Assembly: GCA_014859725.1 (NCBI GenBank)
Contig: JACUTQ010000005.1
Coordinates: 1-34,801, forward strand
Source of the DNA: Methanosarcinales archaeon
GTDB taxonomy: Archaea > Halobacteriota > Methanosarcinia > Methanosarcinales > Methanocomedenaceae
Direction: 5' to 3'
Length of the DNA stretch: 34,801 bases
Of the stretch, positions 24,548 through 34,400 are shown one piece after another (positions within the stretch are counted from its first letter, which is position 1; the number at the start of each line of letters is the position of its first letter). Under the pieces are notes generated by a model. That model made no database searches. It saw only the letters and a program-made list of their open reading frames with translations, and was not told where the DNA came from. Both the position numbers and the translations under genes were made by a program.

Positions 24548-25383
24548 TCCAGTTCCTCCTCTGTTGGCAGTAATCCTGTCCCTGTGACCAGGTATGCATC
24601 ATGGTGAGTGTCAGCCATGAACTTCTTAAAGTATACTACGAATATTATCAAACCCACTACAATGGTCAATGCACTGGAGACTGCATCGATAACAGTTAAT
24701 GAAGCCACTCCGGCAAGTACCATCATAAGAGATCCTTTTTCCACCGCAACATGCAGTGTCCTGTACTGGGTCTCATCAGGCCCCAGGCAGGCATTGAAAG
24801 GATGCAGTATTGCCATTGCTCCACCTATAAACACGAGAGCAATATAACCGGTCGTAATAACTCCGGGTACAATACCCTCATCAAATCTGAAATCTCCGGC
24901 AATGACAACGCTTAGCCCTATCATGACAAGACAACCAGCACCTGCGATCTCTACCATTGATTTTTCCATAATGGGTATGTTCATTTTCAGGATCTTATTT
25001 GCCATTAACCCTATTATCAGCCCGATAATAGAAGCTGTAATAAATGAGATTATGGGACCTGATGCTGCCGGCAATGCAATAAGACCTGATTCAGGTAATG
25101 ATAATCCGAACATAGCCGCAACAATACCCATACCCAGGGCAAGCATACCAATGGAAGGCACACCTGTACCAAGACCGTAACTGCATACCCGGCGTACTGC
25201 ATCAGCACCCCATACTGCAGCCAGTATAGCACCTATACCTGCCATGAAGGAGAATATGGTAGTATCCAGATTCTGATTTAATAAAGTCAGGTATATACCG
25301 GCAAGTCCGCCTACTGCTCCAAGTACAATGACATTATTTGGTGAGATCCCGCCTGATGCGGGTCCGCCTGCTGCAGTTGACAT
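24544..25383 (-). CDS. mtrC: Tetrahydromethanopterin S-methyltransferase subunit C
   Basis: This 279-residue integral membrane protein has about seven or eight predicted helices and, with MtrD and MtrE, forms the sodium-translocating membrane part of the complex. Recognisable blocks are GAVGGLAGIYLTLLNQ, GADAVRRVCSYGLGTGVPSIGM and HPFNACLGPDETQYRTL. Its start overlaps the mtrD stop by one base. The C-terminus is acidic (LPTEEELE), and its GAGGAGGAA codons double as the mtrB ribosome binding site. Confidence 0.95.
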   Translation of the reverse strand: MSTAAGGPASGGISPNNVIVLGAVGGLAGIYLTLLNQNLDTTIFSFMAGIGAILAAVWGADAVRRVCSYGLGTGVPSIGMLALGMGIVAAMFGLSLPESGLIALPAASGPIISFITASIIGLIIGLMANKILKMNIPIMEKSMVEIAGAGCLVMIGLSVVIAGDFRFDEGIVPGVITTGYIALVFIGGAMAILHPFNACLGPDETQYRTLHVAVEKGSLMMVLAGVASLTVIDAVSSALTIVVGLIIFVVYFKKFMADTHHDAYLVTGTGLLPTEEELE

Positions 25384-26108
25384 CAGCTAACACCTCCCAT
25401 GATGGGGAAAGCTATTACTGCACAGAGTAGTGAAGCCACCAGGCATGCAATGATTGCCTTTGGTACCCGCTTGAATTTCGGGTCATGGAATCCTTCAATG
25501 GTACCGCCTATATTGTACGATGCAATAACAGAATTCACGTAGAATACACCAGTTGCAAATATAGCTGCAAGGGCAACAATACCCGAATTAGTATAATCGC
25601 CTCCGATATTCATCAATTGAACATAGATCAATGAACCGCCAACTCCTCCCAGGAGACCGCCGATGGCACCGCTCACAAAGCTTACTGTAGGAACACCATG
25701 GCCTTCCGTCCCTTTTGATACGTATATATCCTGAACATCACCGGTTATGGGATCTTTCTTTACCTTTGCTGAAACGGGTGGTACACCCACACCATAAACA
25801 TATACAAGCTGGCCAATAAACATCGTAACTGTGATCATGATCATAGCACCTACAGCTCCTGATGCCAATACCAGGATCATATTGGAATTAGTGAGTCCTG
25901 CCGGAGTTGCTAATGAATTATACATAAATCCGGCACTGATAAGACCGGTCAGACCTGCTCCGGCTGCCAGCTGTACAGTACCTGTACCCACACCAGTTGC
26001 CTGGGCCATTGCCGCAGGGGCTCCTCCCACTGGTATGAAATGAACTCCCAAACCTACCAGGACACCTCCCAGAGTTATTAAGAAAATTGTTGTTACTGGA
26101 TCGATCAT
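25383..26108 (-). CDS. mtrD: Tetrahydromethanopterin S-methyltransferase subunit D
   Basis: The 241-residue integral membrane subunit has about six predicted helices. Typical blocks are GVHFIPVGGAPAAMAQATG, VGVPPVSAKVKKDPITGD and GTEGHGVPTVSFVSG. It belongs to the sodium-translocating MtrCDE core. It overlaps mtrE by 4 bases and mtrC by one base. The C-terminus Met-Gly-Gly-Val-Ser encodes GGAGGT, the mtrC ribosome binding site. Confidence 0.95.
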   Translation of the reverse strand: MIDPVTTIFLITLGGVLVGLGVHFIPVGGAPAAMAQATGVGTGTVQLAAGAGLTGLISAGFMYNSLATPAGLTNSNMILVLASGAVGAMIMITVTMFIGQLVYVYGVGVPPVSAKVKKDPITGDVQDIYVSKGTEGHGVPTVSFVSGAIGGLLGGVGGSLIYVQLMNIGGDYTNSGIVALAAIFATGVFYVNSVIASYNIGGTIEGFHDPKFKRVPKAIIACLVASLLCAVIAFPIMGGVS

Positions 26109-27019
26109 GCGGTTACACCTCCACTTTCCTCCTTATATGGACCGTATGCCTTTCTGGCTTTTACCTCAACAAGCCTATTGGCAAGTATCAGGATCAAGAC
26201 GATTATTATTCCCGTAATAATAGCATTGATGCTCCCGGGAACCGGATCCATTCCACTGAAAATTGTTGATCTCCAGTTGTCCAGGAACACAGTCAGGCCA
26301 AGTGCCAGTCCTGTCATTGGGCCGCCAAACTTAGCGCATGCCCAGACATTATCCATACCGTTTCTAAGACCAGATTCGGCTTTTCTTACAATATTCCCTG
26401 AGAATGCAGCATTTAATCCGGCACCAAATTCCTGTTGCTGGAACTCTCTTTCCGCACCATAATGGACATCACCTGTTGATGAGCCAATGGCTCCTGCTGT
26501 TATTCCCCAAAGTAATGCCAATAGCGGCAGTGGGAATGGGTGTCCCATAAAATGGTCCATTATAAATGAAAAACTCACTATACAAAACACTGCAATAAAT
26601 CCATGTCCCATAATTACAGGGATGTGCCCTGTTACCATGTCCATGTATATCGGTTGTTTGAAACGTTTTTGACTTGCACAACGCCCTAAATGCGCCGTAA
26701 TTGAGAATAATCCGAGTACAAGTGCAGCAATAAATGCACCGATTGCGATAGCAAATATCACTGACATTTCCTTAGCGATCAATACTGAAGCCATCGTCCC
26801 ACCGGTGGCACAAAATAGGCCGTAAGATACCGGTTCTCCTGAAATGGCTTTGTTAAAGATCCTATGGGGGAAGTTCATTTGAGCAGCAAGTTGCACCTGA
26901 GAGTTAGGGTTACTCTGGGAGCCGACATCTGATTCCAGATCTTCGGCTGCACCTGCGATAGTGGCCAGAGCCCCAGTCAGCGCAACAATGCCCATATCCA
27001 TAATTATTGGATCAGTCAT
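26105..27019 (-). CDS. mtrE: Tetrahydromethanopterin S-methyltransferase subunit E
   Basis: This 304-residue integral membrane protein is the first gene of the operon. It shows about six or seven predicted helices and the family blocks AEDLESDVGSQSNPNSQVQ, NFPHRIFNKAISGEPVSYG and SSTGDVHYGAEREFQQ. An acidic residue in the membrane part of MtrE is thought to take part in sodium transport. AGGAGG lies 11 bases before the ATG. It is preceded by a leader of about 85 bases and the palindromic promoter region. Confidence 0.95.
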   Translation of the reverse strand: MTDPIIMDMGIVALTGALATIAGAAEDLESDVGSQSNPNSQVQLAAQMNFPHRIFNKAISGEPVSYGLFCATGGTMASVLIAKEMSVIFAIAIGAFIAALVLGLFSITAHLGRCASQKRFKQPIYMDMVTGHIPVIMGHGFIAVFCIVSFSFIMDHFMGHPFPLPLLALLWGITAGAIGSSTGDVHYGAEREFQQQEFGAGLNAAFSGNIVRKAESGLRNGMDNVWACAKFGGPMTGLALGLTVFLDNWRSTIFSGMDPVPGSINAIITGIIIVLILILANRLVEVKARKAYGPYKEESGGVTA

Positions 27020-27104
27020 TCTATTTTCATCCTCCTATACTTATAATTGTAATCAATGAGATCTTTCTATCCAAAAAAATCCAGATCCCATATCTCATGT
27101 CCAA

Positions 27105-27134
27105 AAACTAGTATATACTAGTTTATTTTATATT
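27105..27134 (-). promoter_or_regulatory. mtr promoter with a 20-bp perfect palindrome
   Basis: The minus strand has a TATA-like element AATATAAAA at 27134-27126, followed by the perfect palindrome AAACTAGTATATACTAGTTT (27105-27124). The expected transcription start, about 25 bases after the box centre, is near 27106, inside the palindrome. The layout is that of a repressor or activator site at the start of the mtr transcript. The palindrome's own GTATATAC core could also act as a TATA box. Confidence 0.6.
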
Positions 27135-27200
27135 GGATTACCAGAAATCCTTTATAAACTTTTCTAAATTAATATGCGGTGGACTAATTGGCGTATCAAT

Positions 27201-27215
27201 AAAAAAAGCAAAAAC
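27201..27215 (-). terminator. Oligo-T terminator after ahcY
   Basis: Directly after the ahcY stop the minus strand has runs of five and seven Ts (GGTTTTTGCTTTTTTT). Archaeal termination commonly uses such T-runs without a hairpin. The remaining bases up to the mtr promoter hold nothing else I can identify. Confidence 0.5.
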
Positions 27216-27216
27216 C

Positions 27217-28449
27217 TCAAGTCCCTATATCCCATCCTTCCATATATTCATACTGATGGGGTTTGAGGGTGTCGATTCTTATATCAAGGGCCTCAAGTTT
27301 GAGTTCAGCTACTTTCATATCTATATCATTTGGCACAGGATGTACACCTGGTGTAAGCCTGGTTTTGGAAATATACTCAACACTCAATGCCTGGTTAGCA
27401 AAACTCATATCCATTACTTCTGCAGGATGGCCGTCCCCGGCAGCGAGATTTACAAGCCGCCCGTCTGCCAGCACATTTATCCGCCGCCCACCCAGGTCGT
27501 ATTCGGTTATGTTATTGCGCACTTTCCGGATTGAAATGGCCATTTCTTTTAAATGGTCAAGATTTATCTCCACATTAAAATGCCCGGAATTGGCAAGTAT
27601 GGCCCCGTCAGGCATTAATTCGAAGTGTTCCTTTGTCAGGATATCCACATTGCCGGTGGTGGTAACAAAGATCTCGCCAATTACCGCAGCTTCGATCATT
27701 GGCATTACACGATAACCATCCATCTTGGCCTCTAAGGCACGGATCGGGTCTACTTCAGTTACGATCATATTTGCACCAAGACCCACCCCACGCATGGCAG
27801 CACCTTTACCACACCAGCCGTATCCTGCAATCACAACGTTCTTACCGGCGACCAGGAGGTTTGTGGTGCGTATTATACCATCCCAGCTGGACTGCCCGGT
27901 ACCATAGCGATTATCGAACAGGAATTTTGTCATAGCATCGTTCACGGCGATCACAGGGATCTTCAAAACACCGTCCCTTTCCATTGATTTCAGTCTATGG
28001 ATGCCAGTTGTGGTCTCTTCACATGCACCCAGGATGTTCGGCATCAGTTCCTGTTTTTCTGTGTGAAGTTTAAAAATAAGGTCAGCACCATCATCAATGG
28101 TGATATCTGGTTTATGGTCAAGTACGGCATCAATGGCACTATAATATTCCTTATCAGAACAATCATATTTTGCATAACAAGAAATATTCTCCCTGGTGTC
28201 AAGAGCCCTTGCCACATCATCCTGTGTACTCAGGGGATTACAGCCTGTTATAGCCACTTCTGCGCCCCCCGCTGCCAGGGTCTCAACCAGTACTGCTGTT
28301 TTTGCTTCCACGTGCAGGGCCATTCCCACAATATGGCCTGAAAGGGGCTGTGTTTTGATAAAATCCTCTCTGACCTTTGCCAGTACAGGCATATGGTTCT
28401 TTGCCCATTCGATCTTCATATTCCCTGATTCGATCAATGTTTCAGTCAT
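27217..28449 (-). CDS. ahcY: S-adenosylhomocysteine hydrolase family, probably S-inosylhomocysteine hydrolase
   Basis: The 410-residue protein is of the adenosylhomocysteinase family, which splits the by-product of SAM-dependent methylation into homocysteine and a nucleoside. Visible are GMALHVEAKTAVL, ETTTGIHRL, NDAMTKFLFDNRYGTGQS (catalytic Lys and Asp), the NAD motif GYGWCGKG and GHFNVEI. The C-terminus ends in GWDIGT rather than the KPDHYRY-type tail of bacterial and eukaryotic enzymes. In Methanocaldococcus the corresponding enzyme acts on S-inosylhomocysteine after deamination of SAH. The adjacent deaminase gene, 49 bases upstream on the same strand, makes that route likely here. The ATG has GGAG 8 bases upstream. 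Confidence 0.9.
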   Translation of the reverse strand: MTETLIESGNMKIEWAKNHMPVLAKVREDFIKTQPLSGHIVGMALHVEAKTAVLVETLAAGGAEVAITGCNPLSTQDDVARALDTRENISCYAKYDCSDKEYYSAIDAVLDHKPDITIDDGADLIFKLHTEKQELMPNILGACEETTTGIHRLKSMERDGVLKIPVIAVNDAMTKFLFDNRYGTGQSSWDGIIRTTNLLVAGKNVVIAGYGWCGKGAAMRGVGLGANMIVTEVDPIRALEAKMDGYRVMPMIEAAVIGEIFVTTTGNVDILTKEHFELMPDGAILANSGHFNVEINLDHLKEMAISIRKVRNNITEYDLGGRRINVLADGRLVNLAAGDGHPAEVMDMSFANQALSVEYISKTRLTPGVHPVPNDIDMKVAELKLEALDIRIDTLKPHQYEYMEGWDIGT

Positions 28450-28498
28450 TCATGTTTCTCCTTGAAAAATTGTAAAAATAAAATCATTTATTTATTAA

Positions 28499-29791
28499 TT
28501 ATTCTTTTTTCACTCTCTGGATTAGCTTTTCAGCTGCAACGGCTGCCTCTTCCATAACTTTTACCTGGTCTATGGATTTGACCACTCCATCTTCCATCAA
28601 AATATTTCCATTCACAATCGTAGTCTTCACATCAGAGCCTCTGGCGGCATATACAAGATGGGATATTGGATTATGGACTGGAAGTAAATGGGGTTTATTC
28701 ATATCCACTATTATCATATCTGCTAACATGCCTGGTTTTAATACTCCGACCGGGACCCCCAGAGCCTTTGCACCATTTAAGGTTGCCATTTTCAATACTT
28801 TTTCAGCCGGTAAAGTCGTAGGATCCATGGAATTTACTTTATGAAGCAGGGCCGTGGTTTTCATCTCTTCGAACATGTCCAGGCTGTTGTTGGAAGCACA
28901 CCCATCCGTGCCCAACGCTACGTTTGCACCACGTTCTAACAGTTCAGGCACCGGGGCGATGCCTGATGCCAGTTTCATATTGCTAATTGGGCAGTGGGCA
29001 ATATTCACATTCCTGTTGGCAAGGATATCCATGTCTCCCCCGGATAGCCAGATGCAGTGGGCAGCCAATACATCAGGTCCCAGAAAACCCAGTTCGTCCA
29101 GCATATTCACACTGCACATCCCGAACTGCTCTTTCATCTGGTTCAGTTCAGCCTCGGTCTCAAGCACATGAATATGTATGCGGGCATTATCCTTGAGAGC
29201 CTGTTCCTTTACAAGCCCCAGGAATTCCCTGCTGCAGGTATTTGGGGCATGGGGACCGTACATTGCGGTAATACGACCTTCGGCACCACCGTCCCATTTC
29301 TTAACAAACCGGGTCCCTTCTGCCAATTCGAAATCAGCCCTGGATTTATCTCCCAGGTCGATCATGCCGTATGAAAGGGCTGCCCTCATCCCTGATTCTT
29401 CAACTGCCCTGGCTACACTGTCCACATGGACATACATATCTGCAAAAGCTGTAGTCCCTGATCTTATCATCTCAACACACCCCAGCATGGTGCCAATATA
29501 CAGGTCTTCGTCTGTGAGCATGGCTTCTGCGGGCCAGATATGATCTTTAAGCCATTGTTTTAGAGGCAGATCATCTGCATAACCGCGAAAAAGCGTCATG
29601 CCAATATGTGTATGGGTATTGATCAGGCCAGGCATTACGACGCAGTTGTTGGCATCGATCACTTTTTGTGCTAGTTTTTCCTCCTTACCCACATAGGTGA
29701 TCTTGCTGTCTTCTATAAGCACACACCCATTTTTAATAGGAGGTCCGTCCATTGTAATTACATAACCGTTCTTAATGAGAATATCAGCCAT
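28499..29791 (-). CDS. dadD: 5'-deoxyadenosine / methylthioadenosine / S-adenosylhomocysteine deaminase
   Basis: This 430-residue amidohydrolase matches the MtaD/DadD family, which removes the 6-amino group from 5'-deoxyadenosine, methylthioadenosine and SAH. The metal site is visible as HTHIGM (about residues 60-65), IHVLETEAEL, LAAHCIWL and the Asp in LGTDGCASNN. Length is typical. It lies directly upstream of ahcY, so the product S-inosylhomocysteine could go straight to that hydrolase. It would also clear the 5'-deoxyadenosine released by radical-SAM enzymes. The assignment to DadD rather than a guanine or triazine deaminase rests on motifs and context. Confidence 0.85.
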   Translation of the reverse strand: MADILIKNGYVITMDGPPIKNGCVLIEDSKITYVGKEEKLAQKVIDANNCVVMPGLINTHTHIGMTLFRGYADDLPLKQWLKDHIWPAEAMLTDEDLYIGTMLGCVEMIRSGTTAFADMYVHVDSVARAVEESGMRAALSYGMIDLGDKSRADFELAEGTRFVKKWDGGAEGRITAMYGPHAPNTCSREFLGLVKEQALKDNARIHIHVLETEAELNQMKEQFGMCSVNMLDELGFLGPDVLAAHCIWLSGGDMDILANRNVNIAHCPISNMKLASGIAPVPELLERGANVALGTDGCASNNSLDMFEEMKTTALLHKVNSMDPTTLPAEKVLKMATLNGAKALGVPVGVLKPGMLADMIIVDMNKPHLLPVHNPISHLVYAARGSDVKTTIVNGNILMEDGVVKSIDQVKVMEEAAVAAEKLIQRVKKE

Positions 29792-29850
29792 CTAGTCCTG
29801 ATAAACAGTTTCAATAATCAATAAGGTTTCTGATAAATCCATTAAAAACA

Positions 29851-29922
29851 TGCGCCGATCGGGATTCGAACCCGAGTTCATGGCTTGGCAAGCCACGGTG
29901 ATAGCCACTACACTATCGGCGC
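29851..29922 (-). tRNA. tRNA-Gly (GCC anticodon)
   Basis: On the minus strand the acceptor arm GCGCCGA pairs with TCGGCGC, the anticodon stem GTGGC pairs with GCCAT (one G-T), and the loop TTGCCAA gives anticodon GCC. The T arm TCGGG/CCCGA encloses TTCGAAT. The discriminator is A; CCA is not encoded, and there is no intron. It lies 59 bases upstream of dadD on the same strand. Confidence 0.95.
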
Positions 29923-29952
29923 ACAATGGTATCTAGTGGAATCCTCATAGGA

Positions 29953-29967
29953 GAATATAGTATATAG
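29953..29967 (-). promoter_or_regulatory. TATA box of tRNA-Gly
   Basis: The minus strand reads CTATATACTATATTC about 31-45 bases before the first tRNA base, a normal distance for an archaeal tRNA promoter with a short 5' leader. Confidence 0.6.
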
Positions 29968-30018
29968 ATTTTTGGTTGTAGAATTACCTTAATGTGACTA
30001 TTAATTTTTTTGTACAAT

Positions 30019-30738
30019 TTATTTGTCTATAGGGTGTTTGAATCGATACTGGATCCTCCTGATCAAACCCCGTATGGTCTGTACCTCCCGGGATGATAAC
30101 CTTGCGCGGCCAAGGATACGCCTTAGCATTAATATAGTCTTGTCTTTCTTGTGTACCGGGTAATCGATATCATTCAGCATCTCCTGGATATGATCATACA
30201 TAAGGTTTTGATCAAAACGCTCTGCAAGTCTCATTTCCCCGCCTTTAATATCGCTTAATTCGTATAATACCACAGCTACTGCATGAGAAAGGTTCATGCT
30301 GGGATATTGGAGACTGGTAGGGATACTCATTATTATATCACAGCCCTTAAGCTCAGCATTACTCAAGCCCTTATCTTCCCTTCCAAACAGGATTGATACC
30401 AATCCCCCTTTTGCTTCCAGTAATTTTCCAATCTCACGAGGGGTGTAAGCAGGCATCCTGATATGTTCTTCAACTCTTTCCCCGGGTTTACCTGTTGCTG
30501 CAATTATTAGATTTGAATCCCCTACTGCTTCAGAAATTGACGGAAAAACTGAAGAATTGTTGAGAAGGTCCCGGGCATGCATTGCAAAAGCCCTGGCTTG
30601 TCCTTCGAGTTGGGGGGGATTGACCAAAGCCAGATCAGAAAAGCCAAAATTTTTCATAGCCCTGGCAACGGAACCTACATTTCCCTCATATAATGGTTCA
30701 ACCAGAACTACCCGTATTTCCAGATCAGAATTATGCAT
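30019..30738 (-). CDS. trmJ: tRNA 2'-O-methyltransferase TrmJ (SPOUT family)
   Basis: The 239-residue protein is a SpoU/TrmJ-type RNA ribose methyltransferase, which in archaea methylates position 32 of tRNAs. The knotted SAM-binding fold is shown by VVLVEPLYEGNVGSVARAMKNFGF at the start (residues 9-32 in part), VSILFGREDKGLSNAEL in the middle and IPTSLQYPSMNLSHAVAVVLYEL at its end, the three SPOUT motifs. A C-terminal helical extension of about 80 residues is typical. It lies 62 bases after mptE on the same strand. A short T-run follows the stop. Confidence 0.9.
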   Translation of the reverse strand: MHNSDLEIRVVLVEPLYEGNVGSVARAMKNFGFSDLALVNPPQLEGQARAFAMHARDLLNNSSVFPSISEAVGDSNLIIAATGKPGERVEEHIRMPAYTPREIGKLLEAKGGLVSILFGREDKGLSNAELKGCDIIMSIPTSLQYPSMNLSHAVAVVLYELSDIKGGEMRLAERFDQNLMYDHIQEMLNDIDYPVHKKDKTILMLRRILGRARLSSREVQTIRGLIRRIQYRFKHPIDK

Positions 30739-30800
30739 GCTCTGATTTTGAGACTGGATGGTTATATTGGTTATGATTCAAAACACTTCTTTTTATTTGT

Positions 30801-31451
30801 TCATGACTGTTTTTTTTCCATTGCAATGTCAATAAGTTTTCTGGCCCAACCCAATTTTTTCTTTTTAATAGCAGAAACATTGATGTCATCGAAATCGAAT
30901 CCGATCATTGTTATGCTGGAAGCACAAAAACTACGTGCAAGAAATACACAACGATCCCCATCTGTAAAGCCCCCGAAGTTGTACACATTCTCAAGAGGTG
31001 CTACCTGGGTAGAACCAATAATATTGTAAAGCCCGGGTAATACCTGGCCGATGACATGGATATTATCTCCATGTGCATGAACGACCATAATAGCCCCTTT
31101 TCGGCTGGCTTCTATCTCTGTTTCAATATCCCCATCCAGGTCTGTTACAATGATATCAGGAACAACGCCTTTTTTAATAAGTACTTCAGTGGCCCCATCG
31201 GCAGCTATAATAAAATAATTAATCAAATCAATATCATTCAGTTCAGCTTTAAGGGTAGATGCATTGCCACAGATCAAAACATCTTTTGCTTTGATCAATG
31301 CCTGAAGGCTGTCTAACGATACAATTCCGGATGGGGCCATGCCAGAGAGCATATCTGATAACTTTCTGGCAGAATACTCATCCTTTACACGGTCATAACC
31401 CATATCCCTGATTATTTCCAGATATATGGGTTCCCAGTCTTCAAATTTCAT
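30801..31451 (-). CDS. mptE: 6-hydroxymethyl-7,8-dihydropterin diphosphokinase MptE
   Basis: This 216-residue protein matches the archaeal MptE family (formerly DUF115), which activates 6-hydroxymethyl-dihydropterin with ATP in the synthesis of tetrahydromethanopterin or sarcinapterin and, in some archaea, folate. Landmarks are [40 protein letters not shown] (quoted in part as IVTDLDGD), VHAHGDN and [15 protein letters not shown], a pattern shared with thiamine pyrophosphokinase-like folds. It overlaps the ileS stop by 4 bases, so it is translated with ileS. It supplies the C1 carrier used by Mtr elsewhere in the window. Confidence 0.9.
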   Translation of the reverse strand: MKFEDWEPIYLEIIRDMGYDRVKDEYSARKLSDMLSGMAPSGIVSLDSLQALIKAKDVLICGNASTLKAELNDIDLINYFIIAADGATEVLIKKGVVPDIIVTDLDGDIETEIEASRKGAIMVVHAHGDNIHVIGQVLPGLYNIIGSTQVAPLENVYNFGGFTDGDRCVFLARSFCASSITMIGFDFDDINVSAIKKKKLGWARKLIDIAMEKKQS

Positions 31452-34400
31452 GACGATTTTGTAATGCTCATTTTCATACTCGTCCCCTCAACATCCCACT
31501 CCTTGACCAATTCGCCCTCTGGGATTATATCAAGACCTATAACCAGCAGGTTTGACCTGACTTCTCCTGCTATATGGGGTTCCAGATCAAGCACAAGATC
31601 GCAAATCCTTTCATCTTCTATCAGGACCATGGCTTTTACCGTGGCCTCAACTTCCAGGTCCAGTTCCTTTCTCATATCCTGCAGGCGCCTGATAACCTCA
31701 CGGGCATATCCTTCAGATTCCAGTTCCCTTGTAAGTAAGGCATCCACATATACCAGACCATTAGAAAATTCTGCTGTGCCCACATGTTCAGGAATGGTTT
31801 CCTGGAATTTGACCATGTCTGAGGTAATAGTGGCAGTGCCGCCAGGAATTTCCAGTTCATACTGTCCATCCGACAGTAAAGCCTCCTTGAGTGCCAGGAC
31901 ATCTGTTGAACCAAGGGCTGATACTACCTTTTTAGCAGCTCCTTTAAATGTGGGACCAATAACTTTTGGCTGCGGTACAACTTCAATACCCAATTCGTCC
32001 CACAATTCTCCGGCACCAAGTATGATCACATCCTTACTATTGGTTTGCTCAAGCAGCACATTTCTCATAGTTACCACGGCCAAAGCAACGTTTTCATTCT
32101 CTGAAGCCACGACGATCTTATTTACAGGCCATCGCAATTTTCGCTTGACCTTCTGCCTGGCATTGGATACAGCTTCCACGATATTGCGGATTATCTCCAT
32201 CTGTGTTTCAAGTTCTTTATCAATAAATGCTTCATCGGCAACCGGCCAGTCGCACATATGGATTGATTCAGGACTGTCCGGATCCAGGTTTCTTACCAGA
32301 TTCTGGTATATTGATTCTGACAGATGTGGAGTAAAAGGCGATATGATCCTGGCCAGCTTGGTCATTACTTCATAGATCACCCAGTAGGCAGCCAGTTTAT
32401 CGGGATCGTCCTTTTCCACCCAGGTTCTTGGCCTGATGAGTTGTATATACCATCTTGAAAGATCTTCAAGTATAAAATCAGATATAGGCCTGGTGGCCCT
32501 GTGAAGGTTATATTCTTCCATACCAGTGCTTACTTTAGATGCTAAGGAATTTACCCGGCTCAGAATCCAGCGGTCTTCCGGCCTTAAATGAGATTTTACA
32601 GTATCGTAGCTTGATTTTGCCGGGTCGAAATTGTCCATTGCCATATACGGCAGCGGGAACCGGTAAACATTCCAGAAGATGTTAAGCATCCTGCTTACGG
32701 TACTTACCTCTTCCCAATTGAACTTTAAATCTTCCCATGGAGCATTGGATGATAGTACATATAACCTCAGCGCATCGGCTCCGAACTTGTCTATCACTTC
32801 ATAGGGAGCCACCACATTTCCAAGACTTTTACTCATTTTCTTGCCTGAATCATCCAGTGTGAACCCGTGCATCAATACGTTCTTGTAAGGTGCCTTTCCG
32901 AACGCCAGCATGCTGGCACCCAGTTGGGAATAGAACCAGCCCCGCGTCTGATCATGACCTTCAGTAATAAAGTCTGCAGGCCATAGTCTATCGAAATCTT
33001 CATGCTCGTGGGGATAGTTCAGGGTCGCCCATGAGGCCACCGCAGAATCAAACCATACATCAAATACATCCTCAACCCGGTTCATATTACCGCCGCATGT
33101 GCAGGCAATAGAAATAGTGTCCACATAAGGTCTATGCATGTCCAATATATCCTGGCCTCCTGAACGCTGTTTGAGTTCTTCCTTTGTTCCAATAACCTCT
33201 ATCTTACCACAGGCTTCGCATACCCATATCGGTAGTGGAATGCCCCAGTAACGCTGGCGGCTGATGCACCAGTCCCGGGCTCCCGATACCCAGTCCGCGA
33301 ATCTGGCAGAACCTGCCCAATCAGGATACCAGGTTACTTTTTCGATCTCGTTCAGCATTTCCTGCTTGATCTCTGAAATTTTAAGGAACCACTGTTCAGT
33401 AGCCAGATAAATTATAGGGGTCTTGCAGCGCCAGCAGTGCCCGTATCTATGTGAGATAGTACTTTTATTAAGTAATCGTCCTCTTGCTTCCAGGTCATCC
33501 AGTACTTGATCATCGGCTTCTTTTACATATTTGCCCTCATATTCCCCTGCTTCGGATGTGTATCTGCCGTCCGGACCAACTGGGCAGAAAATCGGGAGAT
33601 TGTGTTTGGCACCTAACACAAAATCGTCCAGTCCGTGACCTGGAGCTATGTGTACGCAACCTGTATTTTCAGCAGTCACAAAATCGTCCATATAAACATT
33701 ATGTTCAAACTCGGCCTGTGCTGGCACTTTATCAGCAAGAGGATGTTCATATGAGAGTTTTATCAGATCCTCCCCAAGCATGCTTTCCAATATCTCGAAA
33801 TCATTATAGCGTCCCGCTTTCAGCACATGCTCCACAAGACTTGAAGCCACATAGAGTATATCACTTTGAGCTTTATCCTCTTTCCATGCCCTTATTTTAC
33901 TGTATTCAAAACCTGGATGAACTGCCACTGCGATGTTGGCAGGAATTGTCCAGGGTGTTGTGGTCCAGATAACAATATAAGCACTATCCTCAGATTTTAC
34001 CTTGAACTTGATATAAACCGAAGGATCTTCCCTGTCCCAGTATTCCACTTCACTGTCTGCAATGGCAGTTTCACATCTTGGACACCAGTTTACCACCCGC
34101 TTCCCCTTCTCAAGCAGTCCTTTTTCAAACCCCTGTTTTAATGTCCACCATGCTGCTTCTAAATATTCATCCTTAAGGGTCATATAAGGGTTTTCCCAGT
34201 TCAGCCAGACACCAAGATCCTTGAACTGCTGGGTCATATCATTCTTATGGTCCAGTGCAAATTGCCTGCATTTTTCTATGAATCGCTCTACTCCGTACTC
34301 TTCGATATCCTTTTTGGACTTAAAACCAAGCAATTCTTCAACTTTGACCTCAATGGGAAGCCCATGCATATCCCACCCGGCCCGATCCCGGACATGAAAA

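Noticed and set aside
31464-32375. 303-codon plus-strand open frame antisense to ileS
   Set aside because: It lies entirely over a clear ileS coding region, is Ser/Thr/Ile-rich with no domain motif, and follows the codon pattern of the sense gene. It is a shadow frame.
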